Assembly (NCBI RefSeq): GCF_013170705.1
Contig: NZ_CP033334.1
Location: forward strand, 3,573,501-3,637,500
Reading direction: 5' to 3'
From: Mesorhizobium loti
Lineage (GTDB): Bacteria; Pseudomonadota; Alphaproteobacteria; Rhizobiales; Rhizobiaceae
DNA: 64,000 nt
Shown: positions 23,520 to 32,075 of the stretch, one piece after another
How positions within the stretch are numbered: the stretch's first letter is position 1
Layout of the letters: the number at the start of each line of letters is the position of its first letter
The notes under the pieces: model-generated
The model's database searches: none
The model's input: the letters and a program-made list of their open reading frames with translations, nothing else
What the model was told of the DNA's origin: nothing
Translations under genes and position numbers: made by a program

Positions 23520-23728
23520 AGCCTGTCGAGCGGTCGATTCCGTTCCGCATCGTGATATTTTCGTTCGTGCATGGGTCGCACGCACCCTGTAGGCGCCGCG
23601 TTCACTTCCAGTCGACTGGACGAAGCCGCCGACAATGCCCATTTGTGGGAAATCCAATTTGTTGTTGTGCAATTCAGGCTGGAAACAGCTAGCGTTTCCC
23701 CTGAATTGCTTTCTTGAGGAGACGTGAC

Positions 23729-24247
23729 ATGGCGACTTCGACCGAACGCGCGGTGCTTGCCGGCGGCTGTTTCTGGGGCATGCAGGATCTGATACGGCGC
23801 TACCCCGGCGTCATCTCCACTCGTGTCGGCTATAGCGGCGGCGACGTACCCAATGCCACTTATCGCAACCACGGCACCCATGCCGAAGCCATCGAGATCA
23901 ATTTCGATCCGGCCGTGATCAGCTATCGCACATTGTTGGAGCGCTTTTTCCAGATCCATGATCCGACGACGCGCAACCGCCAAGGCAACGATGTCGGGAT
24001 GAGCTACCGCTCCGCGATCTACTATACGAGCGACGAACAAAAGCGCGTCGCCGAAGACACCATTGAAGACGTCGATGCCTCCGGCCTGTGGCCGGGCAAG
24101 GTCGTTACTGAAGTCGCACCGGCAGGTGCTTTCTGGGAGGCCGAGCCCGAGCATCAGGATTATCTGGAGAAATATCCCAACGGCTATACCTGCCATTTCG
24201 TCAGGCCAGGCTGGAAGCTGCCGGTTCGTGAGAAAGCCGTCTCATAA
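23729..24247 (+). CDS. msrA: Peptide methionine (S)-S-oxide reductase
   Basis: A 172-residue MsrA. The active-site motif [10 protein letters not shown] is near residue 13 with the nucleophilic Cys. Further family signatures are [30 protein letters not shown] and YRSAIYY. It reduces methionine-S-sulfoxide in proteins using thioredoxin. ATG at 23729 follows GAGGAG; the frame opens five codons earlier but without a site. No extra C-terminal Cys pair is visible, so resolving thiols must come from elsewhere. Confidence 0.95.
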   Translation: MATSTERAVLAGGCFWGMQDLIRRYPGVISTRVGYSGGDVPNATYRNHGTHAEAIEINFDPAVISYRTLLERFFQIHDPTTRNRQGNDVGMSYRSAIYYTSDEQKRVAEDTIEDVDASGLWPGKVVTEVAPAGAFWEAEPEHQDYLEKYPNGYTCHFVRPGWKLPVREKAVS

Positions 24248-24377
24248 GTTTACGGATAGGCTTTCGCACGGCATGGGACTATAATCGCCTCACCGATTGC
24301 CGCTCGGCCAGCCATCGCATGACGGTTGACGGGCGGTGGCATTGCCGAAATTGCGCGGATGATCCGACGGGGGAAGC

Positions 24378-24470
24378 ATGAAGAAGATTTATCAGAAGCC
24401 AGTCCTGACGAAAGGGGGCCGCCTTTCGGACGTCACCGCCTTGATACCGTCTTCGCAAATCAAGACCTGA
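24378..24470 (+). CDS. 30-aa RiPP-precursor-like peptide with a lasso-type leader motif
   Basis: ATG at 24378 follows a GGGGGAAG box. The peptide begins MKKIYQKPVLTKGGRLSDVT and ends with ten more residues. The leader fits YxxPxLxxxGxxxxxT exactly (Tyr5, Pro8, Leu10, Gly14, Thr20), the motif read by the RRE of lasso-peptide enzymes. After Thr-Ala only nine residues remain (LIPSSQIKT), with no N-terminal Gly and no Asp or Glu at 7-9, so a lasso ring cannot form by the known chemistry. No B or C enzymes are nearby; a formyltransferase-like gene follows. Too short for standard ORF calling. Confidence 0.6.
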   Translation: MKKIYQKPVLTKGGRLSDVTALIPSSQIKT

Positions 24471-24567
24471 TCGACGGCCTTCATTGGCAAGCGGTCGGCC
24501 CGCCCGAAAAGGCCTGGCTCGATCGTCGTTTGAATGAGGTGATCGGCTTGACGGGCGCTTTGAGAGG

Positions 24568-25554
24568 GTGCTGCTTTTGAGCCCGCAGACCGGGCAAGAC
24601 CGGCTTTCGGCCGTGTTCATACTCGACGTCAACCACTTTACCGGGCCGCTGCTGGCAGGGTGGCTTGAAGCAGGCCATAGCATCGGGGCGATCGTTGTGC
24701 CTGGGTTGTGTCGGCGCCCAAAGCACTTCAGCACCGGCAATCTACGCCGAAGACTGAAACGCAGATTGTTGCTCAGGCGCTATGTCGGCGACACGCCGGC
24801 AAGGCTGATCGAATTTGGGCGGCCTTATGATTGGGACACGCTCGGCAATCAATTGTCGCAGGTCAACGCCGCTGTGTTGATCTGCTATGCTTTCCCCACA
24901 TTGGTCCCACCGCAATTGCTGAGCATTTTTCCCAAGGGCGGGCTCAATCTTCACCCAGCGCTGCTGCCCAACTATCGGGGGCCGCATCCTCTCCACCGCC
25001 TGGCGGTGGACGGCCAGCATGCCGTTCATGGCGGTGTGACGCTGCACAAGATGTCCGCCGCCTTCGACGACGGCGACATCCTCGGGCAGGTGTCGTTTTC
25101 GGAGACAGACTGGGCGTCGCGGCGGGCCCTGATCGACGGCCTGGCAAGCGCAATGCACACGCTGGTGAGCGAGGTGGCGCCCGCCTACTGCAAAGGCAAC
25201 CTTTCGGGGACACGACAGCCGGCGGGGGATTTCATCTGGGCGCGGCTTGAACCGGCCCACACGATGATCTCGCCGGCCATGTCGATCGAGCATGTCGCGC
25301 GGTTATGGCATGTGCTGGGCAATATTCCAGGGATTTATCTGGATGTCGCCGGCCGCAAGGTCAGACTGGCGTTCCAGATCGGACGACTTGGCCCGCCGAC
25401 CGGACAAGCGCCGGTCGCACGATGGGGCACCGCCGAGTTCGATCTCGCCGATGGCAGGGTCCGCTATCTAACCCATGGCCGCCTGCTCAAACGGCTCTTG
25501 AAATTGCGCGCCGCTTTTGCGCGCCCTCAAGTCAGAAGCCGTGTCCTGAAATAG
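24568..25554 (+). CDS. Formyltransferase-domain protein (methionyl-tRNA formyltransferase-like)
   Basis: About 328 residues. The folate-enzyme core shows VLICYAFPTLVPPQLLSIFP, GGLNLHPALLPNYRGPHPLH (with the Asn-x-His pair of the active site) and GGVTLHKMSAAFDDGDILGQ with the catalytic Asp, as in Fmt, PurN and ArnA. It would move a formyl group from 10-formyl-tetrahydrofolate to an amine. It is not the housekeeping Fmt by context, because def and its neighbours are absent. GTG at 24568 or TTG at 24577 may be the start. It lies 98 bases after the RiPP-like peptide and could act on it. Confidence 0.75.
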   Translation: MLLLSPQTGQDRLSAVFILDVNHFTGPLLAGWLEAGHSIGAIVVPGLCRRPKHFSTGNLRRRLKRRLLLRRYVGDTPARLIEFGRPYDWDTLGNQLSQVNAAVLICYAFPTLVPPQLLSIFPKGGLNLHPALLPNYRGPHPLHRLAVDGQHAVHGGVTLHKMSAAFDDGDILGQVSFSETDWASRRALIDGLASAMHTLVSEVAPAYCKGNLSGTRQPAGDFIWARLEPAHTMISPAMSIEHVARLWHVLGNIPGIYLDVAGRKVRLAFQIGRLGPPTGQAPVARWGTAEFDLADGRVRYLTHGRLLKRLLKLRAAFARPQVRSRVLK

Positions 25555-25607
25555 CGTTTCAGCGAGAAAAGCGGCTTGCCGGAGCCCGGTCATTGAGACC
25601 GGTTACA

Positions 25608-25646
25608 CAGGGAGATCGCGGCGCTCGCGCTCCGCGATCTCCCTGG
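25608..25646. terminator. Strong hairpin between convergent genes
   Basis: CAGGGAGATCGCGG and its near-perfect complement CCGCGATCTCCCTG pair around a short GC-rich loop. It lies between the formyltransferase gene and the convergent secreted-protein gene, so it can stop transcription from both sides, although no long T run follows. Confidence 0.65.
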
Positions 25647-25658
25647 TTGCGATCGAAA

Positions 25659-25967
25659 TTACTTGCCGCAGTTGTTGTCGTTCACCGTCGGTGCGGTTGC
25701 GTTGCCGTTGGCATCGCTCTGCGCACCTTGGGGATTGGTCGGGCAGTTCTTGTCCGCATTGGAATTCATGTCGCCCGGGGCGGTGGTGGTGCTGTTGGTC
25801 GCCGCCGGATCGACCGTGTTGGGTGACGCCGGCGTGCTGGGGTCCACGGTGATCGACTGGCCGCTGCCGCTCGACCCGTCCGTGCCATTTGCGCTATTGC
25901 TTTGCGCCATCGCGGATGTTGCAAGGGCAACGGTGAACGCCGAAGCTGCGAGGATTTTCATGAACAT
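25659..25967 (-). CDS. Small secreted Asn/Ser/Thr-rich protein
   Basis: A 102-residue protein with a signal peptide (KILAASAFTVALATSAMAQ) cleaved after AMA. The mature part is low complexity (Asn, Ser, Thr, Gly, Pro, Asp) with two Cys (KNCPTNP and DNNCGK) that may pair. GGAGA lies upstream of the first ATG. Typical of rhizobial small periplasmic or exported proteins without a known role. Followed by a shared hairpin terminator. Confidence 0.7.
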   Translation of the reverse strand: MFMKILAASAFTVALATSAMAQSNSANGTDGSSGSGQSITVDPSTPASPNTVDPAATNSTTTAPGDMNSNADKNCPTNPQGAQSDANGNATAPTVNDNNCGK

Positions 25968-26169
25968 GGTTCTGTCTCCATTTCTGTGAACTCGTCGCGT
26001 TGCGACTGGTGGGTCAACCTCGCGGCGTGGCGAAGGTTCCCGATAAATTCGCGCGGGGAGGACCTCCGGCGCCCATCCTGTGATCAGATCTGGTGCAATG
26101 CTTTTGGCCCGGTGCGCCGAAAAAACGGCTTCCCCTTCGGTTCGAATGGTGCTTTAAGGCGTCCATCCA

Positions 26170-26258
26170 CAGGGGTGCTCCGTACGGTCGGGGCTGAGAC
26201 GGGGGCGGCAAGCCCACAGACCCTAGAAGCTGATCTGGGTAATACCAGCGGAGCGAGG
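26170..26258 (+). promoter_or_regulatory. TPP riboswitch (THI box)
   Basis: The sequence carries the conserved parts in order: GGGGTGCTC, GGGGCTGAGA at about 26190-26199, AGACCCT, then CTGATCTGGGTAATACCAGC and GGAGCGA to 26256. These match the TPP aptamer core, CUGAGA and the pyrophosphate-binding arm. The start codon at 26265 follows within seven bases and the ribosome binding region (GGAGCGAGG) is part of the 3' strand, so control is probably at translation: TPP binding would hide the site and shut the operon off. Confidence 0.92.
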
Positions 26259-26264
26259 CGGGCG

Positions 26265-26873
26265 ATGTTTTCAGGCGCACAGATTTCCCTATATCCCATG
26301 GCCGACGATTTCGTCGGCGTCATCCTCGGTGCGCTCGGCGCGCTCGATCCCTACCGGGACAGGCTCAGGATCGAGACCGACGACATCTCGACCTTGCTGG
26401 TCGGGCCGCCCGAAGTGTTGTTCCCGGCGCTGCGCGATCTGTTCGTGGCGGCGGCGCGGAGCGGCAAGCATTGCGTGCTGTCGGCGGCCATTTCGCGCGG
26501 CTGCCCGGGCGAGCCGGATGATCCGATCTGCCGCTCAGACGCGTTTGGCGGACCTGTCGGGCCGCTTGGCCCACGCAAGGAAGCCGCCATCACCGCGGTG
26601 CGCAATGCTGCTGCCACCGGCCAGCCGGCGGCGGCGCAATTCTCACTCTATGTGATGGGCACAGGCGACCACATGGACGAGATCTATGGCTGCATCGATT
26701 TCCTGAAGCAGTCCGGCGTCTACGATCGCTCCAAGAACTTCTGCACCAAACTGCGCGGCGACACTGGCGCGATCTTTTCGGCGCTGAACGAGGCCTTCTG
26801 CCGCTTCGGGCCGGGGGCCGGCCACGTAACCCTCGACGTCACGGTTTCGGCCAACAGCCCGTCGGCTGTCTAG
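26265..26873 (+). CDS. ykoF: YkoF-family thiamine/HMP-binding protein
   Basis: A 202-residue protein with a duplicated ferredoxin-like fold: FSGAQISLYPMADDFVGVIL and the second half AAQFSLYVMGTGDHMDEIYG repeat the same plan. YkoF of Bacillus binds thiamine or hydroxymethylpyrimidine and is linked to precursor salvage. The ATG at 26265 is directly under the TPP riboswitch, and the ABC transporter genes follow, so it likely captures HMP or a thiamine analogue in the cytoplasm. The open frame upstream of 26265 runs through the riboswitch and is not coding. Confidence 0.88.
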   Translation: MFSGAQISLYPMADDFVGVILGALGALDPYRDRLRIETDDISTLLVGPPEVLFPALRDLFVAAARSGKHCVLSAAISRGCPGEPDDPICRSDAFGGPVGPLGPRKEAAITAVRNAAATGQPAAAQFSLYVMGTGDHMDEIYGCIDFLKQSGVYDRSKNFCTKLRGDTGAIFSALNEAFCRFGPGAGHVTLDVTVSANSPSAV

Positions 26874-26907
26874 GCCGGCCGCGCTTCCGCGCGACCCGTC
26901 AAAGGTT

Positions 26908-27726
26908 ATGCTCGTGGTCTCATCATCAGTGCCGCGCCCGATCGCGGCTTCCCTTGCCAAGGCTATACCCGCCGTCATCTCGGTCGGGTTGCTGCTCGTT
27001 GCGTGGGAGCTCTACGCCACCTATTCCGGCATCAAGCCGACGATCCTGCCCGCGCCGTCACGCGTCTTCGAACAGGCGCTGCTCAATCGCGAGGCGCTGG
27101 TCGACAACGCTATCCCCACCATCCGCGCCACGCTGATCGGCTTTGCCTGCTCGCTCAGTACCGCCTTTCTGCTGTCCATGCTGGTCGATTTCTTCCAGCC
27201 GCTGCGGCGCGCGCTGTTTCCTGTCTTCATCATCAGCCAGACCTTGCCGCTGGTGGCGATCGCGCCGCTGGTGGTGCTGTGGTTCGGCTTCGGGCTGACC
27301 CCGAAGATCATGCTGGTCGCGCTGGTCACCTTCTTTCCCATGCTGGTGGCTCTGGTGCAGGGCTACGAGGCGACCGAGGCAGAGATCGGCCAGATGCTGC
27401 GCGCCATGGGGGCAGGGCGCTGGCGCGTCTTCGTGCTGGCGCGGCTGCCTTCGGCGCTGCCCTATTTCTTCGCGGGCCTGCGGATCTCCATCACCTATGC
27501 GGTGGTCGGCGCCATCTTCGCCGAATATGCGGGTGCGGCGAAAGGGCTGGGCATCTACATGCTCAACGCCAAGAACAATTTCCGCCCCGACCTGGTGCTG
27601 GCCGCCGTCGGTGTCAGCGCCGCGCTGACGCTTGTCCTGTTCGGGCTGACGGCGCTCCTGCAGCGCCTTGCCATGCCGTGGGAACGGGCCGGCCGGCAGC
27701 CGGCGGGGAAGGGGGCGCGGAGATGA
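26908..27726 (+). CDS. thiX: ABC transporter permease for a thiamine precursor (ThiX-like)
   Basis: A 272-residue inner-membrane protein with six helices and the importer EAA-type loop GYEATEAEIGQMLRAMGAGRW before VFVLARLPSALPYFFAGLRI. It belongs to the SsuC/TauC type of permeases. Together with the next two genes and the TPP riboswitch it fits ThiXYZ, the formyl-aminopyrimidine/HMP importer. Its last codons overlap the ATPase start (ATGA). Confidence 0.85.
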   Translation: MLVVSSSVPRPIAASLAKAIPAVISVGLLLVAWELYATYSGIKPTILPAPSRVFEQALLNREALVDNAIPTIRATLIGFACSLSTAFLLSMLVDFFQPLRRALFPVFIISQTLPLVAIAPLVVLWFGFGLTPKIMLVALVTFFPMLVALVQGYEATEAEIGQMLRAMGAGRWRVFVLARLPSALPYFFAGLRISITYAVVGAIFAEYAGAAKGLGIYMLNAKNNFRPDLVLAAVGVSAALTLVLFGLTALLQRLAMPWERAGRQPAGKGARR

Positions 27727-28490
27727 GCCGGCTCGAATTGCGGCATGTGCGCAAGGCATTCGACGAGCTCGACGTGCTCGCCGATATTTCGCTCAGCGTT
27801 GGCGCCGGCGAATTCGTCTCCATCCTTGGGCCTTCGGGTGCCGGCAAGTCGACGCTGTTCCAACTCCTGACAGGTGCCGAGCATGGCGGGGGCGAGATGT
27901 TGTTCGATGGCGCGCCGCTCGACGACCATGGCAGGCATTTTGCTTTCATGCCGCAGCGCGACGCGCTGATGCCGTGGCGGCGTATCATCGACAACACGAC
28001 GCTCGGCCTGGAAGTGCAAGGCACCAGGCGCAAGGTGGCGCGGGCTCGCGTCGCGCCGCTGTTTGCCGAGTTCGGGCTTGCCGGCTTCGAGCGGCATTTT
28101 CCGGCACAGCTTTCGGGCGGCATGCGCCAGCGCGCGGCGCTTTTGCGCACGGTGGTGCAGGAGCGCGACATGCTTCTGCTCGACGAGCCGTTCGGCGCGC
28201 TCGACGCGCTGACCCGCGCGGCCATGCAGCGCTGGCTCGAGCAGATGTGGCGTCACCATCGCTGGACGGCGTTGCTGATCACGCACGATGTGCGCGAGGC
28301 CGTGTTCCTGTCCGACCGCATCTATGTGCTGTCGGCGCGCCCGGCCCGTGTGCTGCGTGAAATCAGGGTGCCGCTGCCGCGCCCGCGCGATCCGACCGGC
28401 GCCGCCGCGCGACAGGCCGGCGCACTCGAGGCCGAGATCCTCGACATCTTGCTCAACCCTCAACCATCCAAAGGACATGACCATGACTGA
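27723..28490 (+). CDS. thiZ: ABC transporter ATPase for a thiamine precursor (ThiZ-like)
   Basis: A 255-residue nucleotide-binding subunit. Walker A GPSGAGKST (residues of about 37-45), Q-loop FMPQRDALMPW, signature LSGGMRQR, Walker B LLLDEPFGALDAL, and switch His in LLITHDVREA. It powers import through the upstream permease. The ATG overlaps the permease stop; its own end overlaps the binding-protein start by eight bases. Confidence 0.9.
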   Translation: MSRLELRHVRKAFDELDVLADISLSVGAGEFVSILGPSGAGKSTLFQLLTGAEHGGGEMLFDGAPLDDHGRHFAFMPQRDALMPWRRIIDNTTLGLEVQGTRRKVARARVAPLFAEFGLAGFERHFPAQLSGGMRQRAALLRTVVQERDMLLLDEPFGALDALTRAAMQRWLEQMWRHHRWTALLITHDVREAVFLSDRIYVLSARPARVLREIRVPLPRPRDPTGAAARQAGALEAEILDILLNPQPSKGHDHD

Positions 28491-29499
28491 CTTGACGCGC
28501 CGGCAGGCTTTGCTGCTCACCCTTGCCAGCGGTCTTCCGCTGGTTGGGGGATCGAGCCGCTCGCTTGCGGCAACGCAAAAAGTATCTGTCGCGCTGGACT
28601 GGACCGTCAACACCAACCACATCGGGCTGTTCGTCGCCCGCGACAAGGGATTTTACCGCGAGGCCGGCCTCGCGGCCGACATCCTGCCCTACAGCGACAC
28701 CGGCGCCGGCACGCTGGTCGCCAACCGCGTTGCCGATTTCGGCATCAACGGCACCATCAGCCTTTTCACCCAGAGGACCGCCGGTGCCGACTTGAAGGCG
28801 GTCTATGCGGTGGTGCAGGCCGAAACCGGCCGCGTGGTCTTCAATGCGGCGCGCAGCGAGATCAAAAGCCCGAGGGACCTAGACGGCCTGACCTATGGCG
28901 GTTTCGGCAGCGCCTGGGAAAATGCGCTGATCTCGACCATCATCCGCCACGACGGTGGCAAGGGCAAGTTCGAGACGGTGACGCTCGGCACCTCCGCCTA
29001 TGAGGCGCTGGCCAATGGCTCGGTCGACTTCACGCTGGAGGTCGCGACCTGGGAGGGCGTCGAGGCCGAACTCAAAGGCGTCAAGCAGCGCAGCTTCGTC
29101 TATGCCGATTATGGCGTGCCCGACGAGCACACGACGCTGATCTCGTCGAGCGAAGCATATCTCCAAGCAAACCCGGCACTGGCATCGGCCTTCGTCCAGG
29201 CAACGCGGCGCGGCTATCAGTTCGCCGTCGATCATCCGGAAGAAGCCGCCGCGCTGCTGATCGCCGCCAACAAGGATGCCCTGACCAATCCGTCGTTGAT
29301 CGAGGCGTCGCTGAAAGTGCTGATCAACGGACACTATCTGCGCGCGGAAAACGGTGCCATCGGCACGATGGACCCGGTGAAGATGGGCGCGATCGGCGGC
29401 TATCTCTTCACCGCGGGCATTTTGCGAGACGTCGATGGCAAGGTTCTGACGCAACGTCCGGATTTCGCCAGGTATTTCGCAAATTCATATCTGGGTTGA
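28483..29499 (+). CDS. thiY: ABC transporter substrate-binding protein for a thiamine precursor (ThiY-like)
   Basis: A 338-residue periplasmic protein of the NMT1/THI5 type. An N-terminal signal (RRQALLLTLASGLPLVGGSS, Tat-like twin Arg) is followed by VSVALDWTVNTNHIGLFVARDKGFYREAGL, the hallmark of pyrimidine-binding ThiY proteins. I place the start at ATG 28483, seven bases after AAAGGA, instead of the ATG six bases earlier. It should bind N-formyl-aminomethylpyrimidine or HMP. Confidence 0.9.
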   Translation: MTDLTRRQALLLTLASGLPLVGGSSRSLAATQKVSVALDWTVNTNHIGLFVARDKGFYREAGLAADILPYSDTGAGTLVANRVADFGINGTISLFTQRTAGADLKAVYAVVQAETGRVVFNAARSEIKSPRDLDGLTYGGFGSAWENALISTIIRHDGGKGKFETVTLGTSAYEALANGSVDFTLEVATWEGVEAELKGVKQRSFVYADYGVPDEHTTLISSSEAYLQANPALASAFVQATRRGYQFAVDHPEEAAALLIAANKDALTNPSLIEASLKVLINGHYLRAENGAIGTMDPVKMGAIGGYLFTAGILRDVDGKVLTQRPDFARYFANSYLG

Positions 29500-29630
29500 G
29501 GCTGGATGCGCGTCAGCCGGTGCACTCGGTGCGCTATTGGTTGGCGTCGGGGCGCGTCTTTCTCCAGCCTTCTGGTCGATCCCGACAATCCCGATCCGAT
29601 CTTGCCGGTTAACCGCCCGGCAATGGTTGC

Positions 29631-30356
29631 ATGCAATGGTCCCTTCGAGGGATCATCGGGGTGCTTGGCTTGCTCACGTCAAAAAGTGAAACGCTTTCAA
29701 GCGCAGGCCGGAACGGGATCTTGTCCGACGTGCGCAAGCGCGAGATCCTTGCCGACCTGCGCGAAGGCTTCTTTCGTGCCTGCGCCCTGGCCTGCGCGGG
29801 GCTGTTCGTCTATCGCGGCCTCTACCAGGTCGTGGAGGATCCGACTCGGCTCAACGCCGCCTTGGTGGCGATTTCCGAGATACTCACCTTCACCTGGCTG
29901 CTCGTGTCGCGGCGTCCGGTGACGCGCGACTGGAATCCACTTACGGTCATCGTCTCGGTGAGCGCCAGTTTCGGGGTTGCATTGATCAGCCTTGAACCAG
30001 GCACGGCGCTCATTCCAGTCTATATCGCCGCGCCGCTGCAGTTCGCGGCGCTGTTATTCGTCATCTGGGGCAAGATATCGCTGGGCCGTTCCTTTGCCAT
30101 CCTGCCCGGCAACCGTGGCGTGATGACGGGCGGCGCCTACCGTATCGTGCGGCACCCGATCTATGCCGGCTACCTTGCCGGCCACGTGCTCTACTTGCTG
30201 TCGGCCTTCTCCTTCCACAACCTCGCGGTCTATGCGGTCATCACCTATTTGCAACTGTATCGCATCCTGCGCGAGGAGGCCCTGCTGGCGGCCGAGCCGG
30301 AATATCGCGCCTACATGGAACGGGTGCACTACAGGCTGTTCTACCGGATATTCTGA
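29631..30356 (+). CDS. Membrane protein of the isoprenylcysteine/phospholipid methyltransferase type
   Basis: A 241-residue protein with about five membrane helices. Near the C-terminus it has GAYRIVRHPIYAGYLAGHV and EEALLAAEPEYRAYMERVHYR, the RHPxY and E-E pattern of the ICMT/PEMT superfamily that binds S-adenosylmethionine at the membrane. Substrate is unknown; many bacterial members are not assigned. Start at ATG 29631 lacks a clear ribosome binding site and an internal GTG is possible. Confidence 0.75.
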   Translation: MQWSLRGIIGVLGLLTSKSETLSSAGRNGILSDVRKREILADLREGFFRACALACAGLFVYRGLYQVVEDPTRLNAALVAISEILTFTWLLVSRRPVTRDWNPLTVIVSVSASFGVALISLEPGTALIPVYIAAPLQFAALLFVIWGKISLGRSFAILPGNRGVMTGGAYRIVRHPIYAGYLAGHVLYLLSAFSFHNLAVYAVITYLQLYRILREEALLAAEPEYRAYMERVHYRLFYRIF

Positions 30357-30737
30357 GAGCAGGACTGTCGCTGAAGAGAGCCGATCCTGCCAGGACTGGG
30401 GATGGCTGGCAGCGCTTGCCCGGAGCGGTTCCTTGTTTCTGTCCTGATCGCTGAGTGATGTCCGATCTTCCGGTTTGACACGGAGCGACGCTTCCATGAA
30501 AAATCGTTTTTATTCCAAGATCAGCTGCTATATCGATAATTCGCGCTCTTTGACGTAGAATGTTTTTTACACGTGTATTATATTTTTATTCCTCTTATAA
30601 TTTCTGCATTCTTGCAATAAACACCATCATCATCGCAAGTATGTGATGGTTTGAAACCTGCTCTCCTTTGTCACGTAGTTAAATCTGCAATCGGCTGTAC
30701 GCCGACTGCCTTAGCGCAACGACAACAGGAGAGTGTT
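30357..30737. other. A+T-rich intergenic stretch, no gene seen
   Basis: A 381-base gap. From about 30500 to 30650 it is much richer in A+T than its surroundings, with TTGACG at about 30549 and several TATTAT/TATAAT-like runs 17-20 bases downstream, so it probably holds the promoter of the glycine-rich protein gene at 30738. No small reading frame with a convincing ribosome binding site was seen. Low G+C could also reflect curved DNA or an H-NS-like target. Confidence 0.5.
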
Positions 30738-31340
30738 ATGGCTTTTACCATCAAGACAGTCGCCAGTGTGTTGGCCGGTAGTGCAATCGTCCTCGTTCTT
30801 TCCTTGCCAGCGAATGCGGCAGGGCTAGGTGTCGGGGCCTCGGTGGGTGGTAGCGGCGGCGTCAATGCCGGTGTCGGTGCCTCCGTCGGTGGCGGCGGTG
30901 GCGTCAACGCCGGCGTCGGCGCTTCGGTTGGCGGGAGCGGCGGCGTCAATGCTGGTGCCGGTGCCAATGTCGGCGGCTCGAACGGCGTCAGCGCCGGATT
31001 GGGGGCCTCGGTCGGTGGAAGCAACGGCATCAATGCGGGGACCAGTGCGAATGTCGGCGGGACGGGTGGCGTTACCGCCGGGCTCGGCGCCAATGTTGGC
31101 GGCGCGAGCGGCGTCGGGGTCGGCATCGGCATCGGTGGAACCAATCCGACAACTCCGTCCAACCCGAGCAATCCGTCCAACCCGAGCAACCCGTCGAACC
31201 CGAGCCTCCCGGGTGTCGTAGCGCAGATGTCCGGCGGCCAGGTAGCGCGCATGAAGAAGCGCTGCGTCGACGTGCTCAGCAGCGCAGGCACCTATGACCG
31301 CGATCTGCGTCAACTCTGCCTGCTGATCGCCCGTCGTTGA
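30738..31340 (+). CDS. Secreted glycine-rich repeat protein
   Basis: A 200-residue protein with a signal peptide (VLAGSAIVLVLSLPANAA). The body has about seven tandem repeats of roughly 18 residues, consensus GxGASVGGSGGVNA, then a run of about five NPS triplets, then a charged C-terminus MSGGQVARMKKRCVDVLSS with two Cys. ATG at 30738 follows CAGGAGAG. Glycine-rich repeat proteins of this type are common in rhizobia and may act at the cell surface; role unknown. Long A+T-rich leader upstream. Confidence 0.8.
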   Translation: MAFTIKTVASVLAGSAIVLVLSLPANAAGLGVGASVGGSGGVNAGVGASVGGGGGVNAGVGASVGGSGGVNAGAGANVGGSNGVSAGLGASVGGSNGINAGTSANVGGTGGVTAGLGANVGGASGVGVGIGIGGTNPTTPSNPSNPSNPSNPSNPSLPGVVAQMSGGQVARMKKRCVDVLSSAGTYDRDLRQLCLLIARR

Positions 31341-31416
31341 GGCAAAGAGCGCCAGGGTCGGACGTGCGAAACCAGCCGTGAGGCTTTGACAGCACTCTCC
31401 TGGCCTTCGGCCGGTC

Positions 31417-31443
31417 GGAAGCCCGTCACTCAGGCGGGCTTCC
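31417..31443 (+). terminator. Hairpin after the glycine-rich protein gene
   Basis: GGAAGCCCG and CGGGCTTCC pair over nine bases around a nine-base loop. No long T run follows, so it is a weak terminator or an mRNA-stabilising hairpin. Confidence 0.55.
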
Positions 31444-31638
31444 TGCATGTCGAGCGCTTTCAATTTCCACCGGCGCTTTATTGCCCGAGATTGCATTCGC
31501 CGGCGGAAATCATCTCCGTGCGGATGCCGTGCCCACTATAGCGCGGAACGGTAAGGCTGCTCGAACGTTCACGTCTTCGAAACGTCGCATGTGGCGATGT
31601 TAAAACCGGCGTGGCAGCGCCTACAGGAGCGGGAAACC

Positions 31639-31803
31639 ATGAGCTTAGGCACCATACTCATCATCATCCTTGTCATCGCGCTGCTTGGCGGTTTCAGCGG
31701 GCTCGGCGGCGGACCGTTCTATGGGACTGGCTACTATGGTGGCGGCGGGCTCGGGCTCGTGCTGCTAATCATTATCATCCTTGTCGTGCTAGGGCGGATC
31801 TAG
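31639..31803 (+). CDS. DUF3309-type small membrane protein
   Basis: A 54-residue protein MSLGTILIIILVIALLGGFS with two hydrophobic helices flanking a Gly/Tyr-rich loop (GTGYYGGGG) and ending VVLGRI. This is the classic DUF3309 pattern, common in alphaproteobacteria and often stress-linked. ATG at 31639 is preceded by CAGGAGCGG; the frame opens 16 codons earlier. Function unknown. Confidence 0.85.
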   Translation: MSLGTILIIILVIALLGGFSGLGGGPFYGTGYYGGGGLGLVLLIIIILVVLGRI

Positions 31804-31985
31804 AGGCCCGCAAGCTTCGGATAATCGCGATCTTGTGACCAAGCCCAGGTCGGAGCGCACCGGATTGTGATGGAAGCAAGCCGGCTTGTGATCCCAAATT
31901 TTTCGCGACTATCGTATTGTGAATTCGGTCCACACCCCCCGTGGAAACAAGAGGAGAGGGTCCCACCCCTTCATCCTCCTCCAAG

Positions 31986-32015
31986 GCCCGCCCCGGCATC
32001 CCGGAGCGGGCTTTT
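31986..32015 (+). terminator. Rho-independent terminator
   Basis: GCCCGC and GCGGGC pair around a GC-rich loop, with a second inner pairing CCGG/CCGG, followed by TTTT. It lies in the 270-base gap between the DUF3309 gene and the next small gene. The rest of that gap shows no gene. Confidence 0.65.
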
Positions 32016-32075
32016 GCATTGAAGCCGAAGGAACCGGCTTGCGTCGAGACTGTTGAGCTTGCGGAAGGCAGCCCG

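Noticed and set aside
21855..23672. 605-codon minus-strand frame
   Set aside because: Exactly antisense to the GT39-type glycosyltransferase, whose membrane pattern and motifs are clear. Shadow frame.
24378..25554. Complete lasso-peptide gene cluster
   Set aside because: Only the leader motif fits. The core lacks Gly1 and an acceptor acid, and no protease or synthetase genes are nearby.
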